A stretch of 64,000 bases of DNA from Simmondsia chinensis (Eukaryota > Streptophyta > Magnoliopsida > Caryophyllales > Simmondsiaceae), in NCBI GenBank assembly GCA_018398585.1, contig JAGTTD010000014.1:20273387-20337386 (forward strand), in the 5' to 3' direction. Shown here piece after piece: positions 56,009 through 64,000 of this stretch. The notes beneath the pieces were generated by a model, which ran no database searches, was not told where the DNA came from, and saw only the letters and a list, made by a program, of their open reading frames with translations. How positions within the stretch are numbered: position 1 is the stretch's first letter; each line of letters opens with the position of its first letter. Position numbers and translations under genes: made by a program.

Positions 56009-56255
56009 TGATGCACCATTTAGTGATACACCATATGAATTGATGGAGAATTAGGGTTAGAGATGAGAGATTAGAGAGAAGAGAGAAGGATTAGGGTTAG
56101 GGTTAGAAAAAAGGGAAGAATCGAGAGAGAGAAAGAAGAGAGAGAGAGGAGAGAGTATTTCTATTGAATGCCTTCAAGTGCACTAATACCAGACTTCTTA
56201 TAAGACTAATATCATAAAGGCAGATTCAATCCTAATAGTAGTGTAATGAGACTCA
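56009..56255 (-). repeat. Gypsy 5' LTR
   Basis: TGATGCACCATTTAGTGATA at 56009 to GTAATGAGACTCA at 56255, about 247 bp. The adjacent minus-strand sequence TTGGCATCAGATTTC is a mutated form of the TGGTATCAGA primer-binding site. Confidence 0.85.
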
Positions 56256-58979
56256 TACTTCAGTATTACATGTAACAAATATTAAAATTAGTAGATTTGC
56301 TATGTACAAAAGATATCTAGTTGATAGGGTATTTCGGGGATTATTTATGTGGATGATCCTGATTTTTATAAGTTTGTTTAAATTGATGTATGTTGTTTTC
56401 TTATGCTTAAAATAATACTCAAATGTCAATATTATGGGACAAAACTAGTCTATAAGCCAGTTTCCTATGTTAGGGGTGTTTAAAAAAATTCAATAATCCA
56501 AATCATGAATCGAGAGTGTATTTTGTAGATACTCAGGGGCCAAAGCACTGGATCCTCGGCCCCTTATTGATGGTAAATAGATACTCAAGTCATATGCCTA
56601 AAACTATCTTATGTATTTAATATCTAACATTCTTCATTCAATTGTGTTATTTTTTGGTAAAATTTTATTTATTTGTTGAAGATTATCAGGGGTTTTAGGT
56701 TTATTTAAGCTGTTAGTTCTTATATTTTGTCTACTGCGTCAGTTTAGTTTTTGAACCTTTATCTCTGTCGATTTAGTTCTCATATAAGTATAATTATTTT
56801 AATCAACTAATTTTAAAATTAAAGTTAATTTGTAATTGAAATTGTATTGGTATATGCTTTTCACGTAAAAAAAGTTAGTAGTACTAATTTCTTATTAAAA
56901 GCATAAATCAGTTTGTCAAAAATTAATAGTAATGTTAGTATTACACTTAATTGAATCAATTTTAATTTTACAAGGATTTAATTAACACAATTAAAGATTT
57001 AGGACTAAATTAATAAAATAGATGAAGTACATGGACTAATGGTGTAATAATCCTAAATTTTATGAATAGTACTTTTTAATGCGGTGAAAATTCATCAATA
57101 AAATTTTCAAGTACTGATTGGAGATTTCTACAATTTATATGCCTCTTTATTTAGTCATCATTTGGTTAATATAACCAAACTGAATTGCCAATTCACCAAA
57201 AAGCGGTTCGTGGTAACAATTATGGTTCAAATTTTTTTAGTATTTCGATTAGTATCAATTGAACTGGGAGCAAACCCACTTTAGACAACCAGTGACATGG
57301 AGGTTGTAATCTATATGACACTGTGGAATTATTGAATTGAAAAAAGGAAACAGTAAAAATTTAAGTATTTTTAGGAAATTATTATTTAGGTATCCTAAAT
57401 TCGAGTATTCGCCATCTAACCATCTTGGCACTTGATTATATACAATAAGGAAAATTGAAGATTGAAAATTTTATCACCTAGGTAACTTATGTTATAATCT
57501 AGTAAGTTCCATCAAAATTTGGCAAATTTTACTAAATGATGCTAATGTGGTATATGAATACGATATATATATATATTATCTAATTTTTATAATTTGCTAG
57601 TGTTTTTCTTAAAATTTCAAATTATTGATTTATACCTTATGTCTTATTATATGTTATGCTTTTTGCTATCATTGTTGTGGTAACACCGTCAAATAAAAGT
57701 CAAATTGGCATAATTATAACTCTCTTTACTCTTGTTAATATTTTACAAGAAGTTACCATATGCATGAATATAACCATATATATATATATGTATATAGTAG
57801 ATTATGAAAAAATTTTCTAGATTCTGATAGAAGTTACATAAAATAATGTCTCATATTTGTATTTTTGACCAAAAAAAATCACTGGATAATCATAGAAAAT
57901 ACCTACATATTGTTGGAGTTATGTTCCACATTAATAATTTTCATTAAAAAATTATCAAATTTTAGCAAGGATACCTGATTGATAAAATGTTTAAATTTTA
58001 AGATATTTGGATAGTTAGATGATAAAACTTTTATTATTCAAGATATCTTATGGTTTATAATGAAACGCCATGGTACTTAGATATAAATGCTAAAGTGATA
58101 AATCCTCATTATTTTGTACACGTTATTTGAGTCCACCATGTATATAAGATATCCAACTATTTGAATTACGTATACATAACTATTCAAATAAGAAAACAAT
58201 ATTTTGCAAAAAGTAATTAGATTATTAAAATAACGGCTAATATTACTTTATTTTGTCTAAGTACAGTGTGCTTTATAAATAGGATAACGTGGCTTTAAGA
58301 ATCCTTATTCTTGCCCTGTCATTAACAATATATGTGATGACAGTAAAACTACCGTATAGATATTATGTAATCAAATTATATGTCCAAAATTATGTGTATA
58401 AAATTATTTTTCCTTTCCATATTTTTTTTATCCTTTTTAATCTACTAATTACACATGACATATCACATGATTCATGGTTGATTAGTATTTTTCGAGTAAA
58501 GGTAATTGAGTTCAGAACTAATTTTTGTTGGAAAACAATGGGGTCAATAAGCAATTTAGAACTGAACCAAAGTAAGATAAATGAACTTGATTAGCTTAAA
58601 TTGAATTTAAGAGAGGAATTACTAACCTTGAATAGAACCACTCTCAATAGGAGTGGATTTCTCCTACACAGTAGTTAATCAATAGCTTTTACAGAACCAA
58701 GGTCATACTCAAGGAGTTAGGCTCAAGAAGAACCGAAACAAGCTTAGGCCTGATTGACACAAATCTAAAGCTCTAGTAAGCAAGTGAATTAAACCACAGA
58801 CATAGTTGAACGAAGGCAAGAATAGGTAAAGGTCAGAGAAAGGAAAAAAATCGAGGAATTACCGCGCCAAGGAATTCACCTCTACCCTAAGTCATTTATG
58901 CCCCCGCTATGGTACATATGGTATCTCTGGCACTTCAACTTCTAGGGTTAACATAGCACCCAACACAAAAGTATACTCT
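56256..58979. other. AT-rich stretch without a recognisable gene
   Basis: No coding motif. It contains TA-rich patches (57565-57580, 57770-57790). The frame at 58289-58594 is Leu/Ile/Phe-rich AT sequence with no homology I recognise. From about 58600 composition shifts towards that of the LINE region. Confidence 0.6.
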
Positions 58980-59239
58980 CGGGTGATGGGTTGGAGTATG
59001 CCCAAACTTGCCTGTGCCCCTCCCCTCCCAGGCCTACTAGGCACCGGGTGTGGTGCCTGCGCAGGCCCACACGCGGGCTCTGCCAGGCCCACGTTGTGCC
59101 TGACTTCTCTCTAAGGGGACACGGAAGTCCCCTTAACCCACAATGGTGGGCAGGTGCTGCCACCACAGATAGCAACTGCGGTGGGGCTGCTCGGCAGCCC
59201 GGCCCTGGGTGTTGGAAAGGGGGCTGCATCAATTCCGCT

Positions 59240-60537
59240 AGAAAAGTCATCTCGCGTTGAGTCGTGCCATGCCCAAATCACCTGCAGGTCGCGTGTCTCT
59301 CTTTTTGGATCTGATTTCACACTCTATGGCTCCCTTTTAAGTTCTTTAACTTCTGAGCTGATCATGAGGAGTTCCTTCCTGCAGTTAGAAGGGTGTGGGA
59401 GTCTAGCATTGATGGCACGCTCATGTACCAACTCACTTAGAAGCTGAAGCGGCTGAAGGGTGAGTTGAAGGCCCTCAATGCCCGGCCTTTAGTCATATCT
59501 CGACCAGAGTTGTGCCGAGAGACGTCTGTGCTGCGGGCCAAAGGGCATTAGATGTTGACCCTGAGTGTATGGCTCTTCAAGAGGAGGAATGCCGTTTATC
59601 TCGGGCATATTTGAGGTTGTGTAGGGATGAGGAGGCTTTTTACCATCAGAAGTCTCATATCCAGTGGCTTTCCTAAGGGGATCAAGGTACCTGATTCTTC
59701 CATAAGTCTGTCATCCATCGGCAGGCTCAGAGCCAGCTTTCTTCAATTATTCATCCTAATGGCACGAGGACCTATGACAAGGGGGAGATTTCAGCGGTTG
59801 GGGTCTCTTACTTTCAAAAGTTGTTGATTGAGCCGTGGGGACTGCTTAGTGAGGATATTTTTGGTCTCTTTCAGGCCCGGCTTTCTGAGGATCAGGCTAG
59901 GCCATTGACTCTTCCGATTTCTGATGCTGAGGTTTGAGATGCTCTTTTTTCCACGGGTGATGACAGGGCTCCTGGCCTTGATGGTTATACCTCCCTCTTC
60001 TTTAAGAGGGCTTGGGATGCTGTGGGTCGTGATGTTGTGCGTGCTGTCCATTCATTCTTTTAGTAGGGGAGCATGCTAGGTGCTCTAAACATTACCTATA
60101 TTAGTCTGATCCCGGAGGTGTAGAATCCTTCCACCTTTGCTGACTATCACCCAATCTTCTTTTGCAATGTGATCTATAAGTGTATCACTAAGATCACTAC
60201 AAACAGGCTAAAGGGGGTTATCCCCTTTCTAATTGATGACTCGCAGTCTGCCTTTGGTCGTGGGAGGAGGATTTCAAACAGTATTTTGCTTGCTCAGGAG
60301 CTTCTGCGCAATTATCACCTTCCCTCGATGTCTCCCTGTTGTGCTCTGAATGATATTCATAAGGCATTTGACACAGTGCGTTGGGACTTTATCCTATCTA
60401 CTATGCATTGTATGGGTATTCCGGAGTTTATGATTAGCTGGGTGTCGAAGTGTCTTTCTGGCTCCATTTTTTTGGGGATAAAACACATTATCAGAATTAG
60501 TTTTCCTCCTTTCAATGGTTTGGCATGCTTTTTTTGA
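59240..60537 (+). pseudogene. LINE ORF2 remnant (endonuclease end to RT)
   Basis: A degraded endonuclease end (CHAQITCRSRVSLFGSDFTL) is followed by the inter-domain region (GTLMYQLTRKLKRLKGELKA), a DDRAPGLDGYTS RT block, and then MIYKCITKITTNRLKGVIPF. QSAFGRGRRISNSILLAQEL and IHKAFDTVRWDFIL follow (60169-60537). It is truncated before the FADD box at about 60537 and carries many stops. It is the same family as the minus-strand fragment at 16166-16855. The GC-rich DNA at 58985-59240 may be its upstream part. Confidence 0.8.
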
Positions 60538-60689
60538 GGGAAAAGGAAAAGCTTTTCCCTCAAACAAGGGAAAATGACTTCCCTTTTAAAAGGGGGAAGT
60601 TATCATTCTGGATGACCTTAAAAATTTGGAAGGTATAGATCAGTATGAATATGGATTGGACCGAAATAAACTAGATGGGATCTTAGTGT

Positions 60690-61396
60690 AGAGCACAAAA
60701 TTTCGAAAGCAGTAAATGAACGAAATAATTGCACCACAAAGTAGTTTTTCTTGTATTTCTTCGGTAGAAATTATGTACAATCTCTGTACTCATATACTAG
60801 AATACAAGTATACGTAGAATCCTCTGATTCGATCTCCTGGATTGAACAACTTTAAAGAGGGCACAATGCTTTTTCTCGATCAAGTGAAAGGTTTTTCAAG
60901 GAAGATGGCACTTGGCTTGTATTTTTCTTGAAAGATGACTTTGATTGTGGTTTTGAGTGAGCGAGAGAGAAAGAGTTTTGTTTTTTCTTCTCTTTGTTTC
61001 CAACCCCCTTCAAATGAAGAGGGGGTCCTCTATTTATAGAGGGGACTTCACCTTCAAAGATGGATGAATGGGCCACTCCTTGGACCCAGCTCACTAAGTC
61101 GTTCGGGATTAAATTAGGTCCGAGAATCTTATGGACCCCAACTTAAAATGGTGTTCATTTTCCGAGCCTACTTTCCGGCTCGGGCTTGACTTGACAATTT
61201 TTCTGTTTGACTTGGCAGTCTTTGGGCTTGATTTGATAGTCTTTGATTTGTGCTTTTGGTTATTTGGGCCAACACGAGCTTAGTCAATTGTTGACTTTAA
61301 TTGACTCGAATTGAAACAAAATGTTGACTTTCATTTATAACTCTATTTCTTTATCTATAATAAATTTATGACTATGGTAAAATTTTCATGTCTACA
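60690..61396 (-). repeat. Probable 3' LTR of an LTR retrotransposon (left edge uncertain)
   Basis: On the minus strand it begins TGTAGACATGAAAATTTTAC directly after a polypurine tract. It contains a TATAAATAGAGG promoter box (about 61032-61043 in the plus coordinates) and GA-rich leader sequence. The other LTR and the left terminus could not be identified inside the window. Confidence 0.55.
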
Positions 61397-61411
61397 AATT
61401 GCCCCTACTTC
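61397..61411 (-). other. Probable polypurine tract
   Basis: Minus strand GAAGTAGGGGCAATT, immediately before TGTAGACATG, the usual arrangement of PPT and 3' LTR. Confidence 0.55.
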
Positions 61412-62295
61412 GAGTCAGGACAGGTGCAATTTGTGCACTTGATGTTGTGGCTTGAAGGTCTTTCTTTTTTTTTTTTCCCCTTCATTTTTTTTCTTAGTTT
61501 TTAAAATTTTGAACAACCTTTTTTCCACTCCATGTTTGAATTAGGAAAAACTAAATCATACACAAAGTTGGAGCTTATGGCAAGATTCTATTGGAGGAAA
61601 CTAAATCATAAAAATTTGAGCATTGTGTGCATGTACACTGAGGAGGTTGAAAAATAGCGATTTGGAAAGCTTAATGCGCAGAGTCGGCGAAATTTGGCAA
61701 CAATTGGTGTAATTCATACACATTGATATCTTGATTTGAAGTCATGATTTAAATCTCAATAGTTTTTGGAAAAATCTGCTACGTAATTGCCTTGCCTTTT
61801 AATGGCTTGGATATTATGTGATGCAGGCTTCACATTGGGAAAGAATTTTAGGCAATATCCTTTCTATCATTTTGTACTTGATTCCCTCTCCCTTATTTGT
61901 AAACTTCCCTCTTCACTTAAGTCTTTTTCTACTATATGAAGAGGACGAAACGAGTTCTTCAGTAGGCTAGGGATTGTGTTTTGTATAGTTTTACCTTCAT
62001 GAATTCGACCAAAACAGGGTATGGTGGGTTGGGAATACTAAGTGTCACACGTAGCAGAAACTCGAGTTGATTTGAAGGCATCTTTTGGTCGATTAATCCA
62101 ATTGTCTTCAAAACAGAGAAGGTAACATAGTAAAACGATTTGTTGGAGAGTTTCTTTATTCATTTATTTGTTATTATTATTTTTTAACACCTTGTCCATG
62201 ATAAACACATTTATCGTTACATCTGTACATACATGCCCCTAGCTACCATGATGAAAACAAACTTGGATTTCTTTCTTTTCTTTTTTTTTTTTTAA
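61412..62295. other. Probable 3' UTR of the LTR element, non-coding
   Basis: No motif-bearing ORF; poly(T)/poly(A) tracts only. If the LTR and PPT are right, this is the untranslated stretch between pol and the 3' LTR of a minus-strand element. Confidence 0.4.
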
Positions 62296-62299
62296 CTTG

Positions 62300-62640
62300 A
62301 AAATCAGTCAAGTTTCGTCTTGGAAGTCAATTTGGATTTTGCCCGACTTTGAAGTCACTTGGGTTTAAATTTGACTGGGAAGTCATTTGAAACTTGGTCT
62401 AGCTTAAGAATCGTTGAGGTTTTATATTCAACTTAAAAGTCTTTTTAAAATTTAAGTTTGAAAGTCATGGGGCTTTAAATTTGACTTGAAAGTCATTTAG
62501 AATTTAGGTTTAACTTTAGAGTTACTAAGATTTGGTATAAAAGCCAATTAGGATTTAGGTTTGACTTAGGAGTCATTGAAATTTTAAATTTGACTTGAAA
62601 GTCGATTAAAATTTAGGTTTGATTTAAGAGTCATTTTAGA
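62300..62640. repeat. 110-bp tandem repeat
   Basis: AAATTTGACT(T/G)G(G)AAGTC recurs at 62367, 62477 and 62586, giving a period of about 110 bp. Each unit holds two related sub-words (TTTGACTTGAAAGTC and TTTAGGTTTGACTT). Confidence 0.75.
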
Positions 62641-62732
62641 CTTGCAAATTGCCATCAACCAGAGATTTTTTTTTTCTTTTTTGCATTTTTTTAGGGAAAT
62701 TTTTTTTTGAAAATTTTCGTTTCCTTTTTTTT

Positions 62733-62754
62733 GGGGGGGGGGGGGGGGGGGGGG
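62733..62754. repeat. 22-bp poly(G) tract
   Basis: G22 between long T tracts. The surrounding Phe- or Lys-rich open frames are artefacts of this low complexity. Confidence 0.95.
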
Positions 62755-63107
62755 TTTCTTGTTTTTTTTTTTTTTTGCATTTTTTTCTAGGGAAATTTTC
62801 ATTTTCATTTGTTTTTTTTGGGGAAATTTTCATTTTCCATTTTTTAAAAATATTTTCTTCGAAAATTTTTTTAAAAAATAAAAATAAAAAAGGTCACATT
62901 TCCCTCTCCATTATTATTATTATTTTTTTGACGACTATTTTTTTTTTCTAACTTTTTTTTCCAACTTTGTAGGTGGTTTCAAAATTAAATACCTTTGTGC
63001 TCCAAGATTGCTTTTTTTGAAGCAGAGACACTTGACATAGGTATACTTATAATATTACATGTGTTTCCCTGTTTCCTTCCTTTTTTTTTTTTTGGCAGGA
63101 ATTTTGG

Positions 63108-63970
63108 TTTGGGAGGACCTAATGACGACCCCACGTGTGGGGAACTACATGTCTGATTTTGGTCCGTGCCACCTGCCGGGTCTTAGTTGGTGTAGACCCT
63201 TGGAGTCCATTTGAGAAGACTTAACGACGACCCCGTTTGTGGGGAACTACACGTCTGACTTCGGTCCGTGCCTCCCGCCGGGTCCAAGTTGGTGGAGGCC
63301 CTTGGAGTCAATTTGAGAAGGCCTGACGATGACCCCGCGTGTGGGGAACTACACGTCTTACTTCGGTCCGTGTCCCCCCGCCGGGTCTTAGTTGGTGGAG
63401 GCCTCTGGAGTCCATTTGAGAAGACCTGACTACGACCCTGCATGTCGGGAACTACACATCTGACTTTGGTCCGTGCCTCCCGCCAGGCCCTAGTTGGTGG
63501 AGGCCCTTGGAGTCAATTTGAAAAGACCTGACGACGACCTTGCATGTGGGGAACTACACGTCTGACTTCGGTTCGTGTCCCCCACGGAGTCCTAGTTGGT
63601 GGAGGCCCTTGGAGTCCATATAAGAAGACTTGACGACGACCCTGCGTTTGGGAACTGCACGTTTGACTTCGGTTCGTGCCCCCCACTGGGTCTTAGTTGG
63701 TGGAGGCCCTTGGAGTCCATTTGAGAAGACCAGACGATGACCCCGCGTGTGGGGAACTACACGTCTGTCTTCGGTCCGTGCCACCTGCTGAGTCCTAGTT
63801 GGTGGAGGCCCTTTGAGTCCATTTGAAAAGACCTGACGACGACCCCACGTGTGGGGAACTACACGTTCAACTTCGGTATGTGCCCCCCTCCGAGTCCTAG
63901 TTGGTGGAGGCCCTTGGAGTCCATTTGAGAAGACTTGACCACTACCCTGCGTGGGTGGAGGTCCTTGGAA
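63108..63970. repeat. 102-bp tandem array, over 8 copies
   Basis: Units start (at the CCCCACGTGTGGGG-like word) at 63129, 63231, 63333, 63436, 63538, 63640, 63741, 63843 and 63945, a period of 101-103 bp. Each unit carries GGGGAACTACACGTCTGACT, TTCGGTCCGTGCC and GGCCCTTGGAGTCCATTTGA. Copies differ at a few to a dozen positions. 102 is 34 codons, so minus-strand frames stay open and read as 34-residue repeats. I regard this as a by-product, not a gene. Confidence 0.92.
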
Positions 63971-64000
63971 AATGATTTTTTTTTTTTTTTTTTTTTTTAT

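Larger units (their letters stand above)
50971..56255 (-). mobile_element. Ty3/gypsy retrotransposon with both LTRs
   Basis: Minus-strand element of about 5.3 kb: 5' LTR 56009-56255, gag, protease, RT, RNase H, integrase with a chromodomain-like end, 3' LTR 50971-51196. Coding frames are long but broken by stops, frameshifts and a SINE insertion. I did not find a convincing 5-bp target duplication. Confidence 0.9.

Noticed and set aside
58289..58594. A 101-aa hydrophobic frame as a membrane protein gene
   Set aside because: Leu/Ile/Phe/Tyr composition follows the AT-rich background; no homologue recognised and no gene context.
58907..59260. Overlapping GC-rich frames on both strands
   Set aside because: Composition effect of a short GC-rich stretch beside the LINE remnant; no motif in any frame.
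62649..62951. Phe/Gly-rich frame (and Lys/Pro-rich frames on the other strand)
   Set aside because: Translation of poly(T), poly(G) and poly(A) tracts; no protein features.
63183..63784. Two open frames on the minus strand reading as 34-residue repeats
   Set aside because: They are a direct result of the 102-bp tandem array. They have no start context, no other evidence, and the third unit type breaks the frame between them.

Overview
This is a plant nuclear window, almost certainly from a eudicot. It is AT-rich and crowded with decayed retrotransposons of typical plant lineages, and its one recognisable host gene is split by GT-AG introns. I could not name the species. The only intact protein-coding gene I can support is a seven-exon DRE2/CIAPIN1 (anamorsin) gene on the plus strand at 44858-49721. 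It encodes a 271-residue cytosolic iron-sulfur assembly protein with both Fe-S cysteine motifs intact. Nearly everything else is mobile or repetitive DNA.

Layout. 1-16165 is a degenerate tandem array with units of about 0.93 kb, some enlarged by an internal ~432-bp duplication. It is interrupted by an unclassified block (about 1960-3431) and by a dead 4.5-kb L1-type LINE (8292-12821). A LINE reverse-transcriptase fragment (16166-16855, minus) ends the array. 16860-19450 is AT-rich with no gene. 19453-28396 is a decayed Ty1/copia element on the minus strand. Its left LTR holds a Helitron-like insertion (19474-20371) and a non-autonomous hAT element (20432-21022), and its internal region carries a ~2-kb tandem duplication with a small inverted gag piece at the junction. 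28397-30310 is AT-rich. 30312-31690 is a fold-back repeat with a second hAT-like element inside it, followed directly by a 5S rRNA-headed SINE (31700-31941).

32000-49870 can be read as the DRE2 locus. A possible non-coding first exon near 32000-32174 would be followed by a first intron of about 12.7 kb filled with nested LTR elements, SINEs and a TGACTAA-type repeat family. The coding exons lie at 44858-49721. 50971-56255 is a Ty3/gypsy element on the minus strand with both LTRs; its RNase H region is broken by a second 5S-headed SINE. 56256-58980 is AT-rich. 59240-60540 is another LINE remnant. About 60690-64000 looks like the 3' end of an LTR retrotransposon on the minus strand: LTR, polypurine tract, then 110-bp and 102-bp tandem arrays.

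The most interesting signal is the pair of SINE copies (31700-31941 plus; 52740-52932 minus). Their 5' half resembles plant 5S rRNA and their 3' half is the tail seen in at least four other short insertions here. Nothing in the window looks like an operon, CRISPR array or organellar insertion. Apart from DRE2, all coding traces are broken by stops, frameshifts or deletions.
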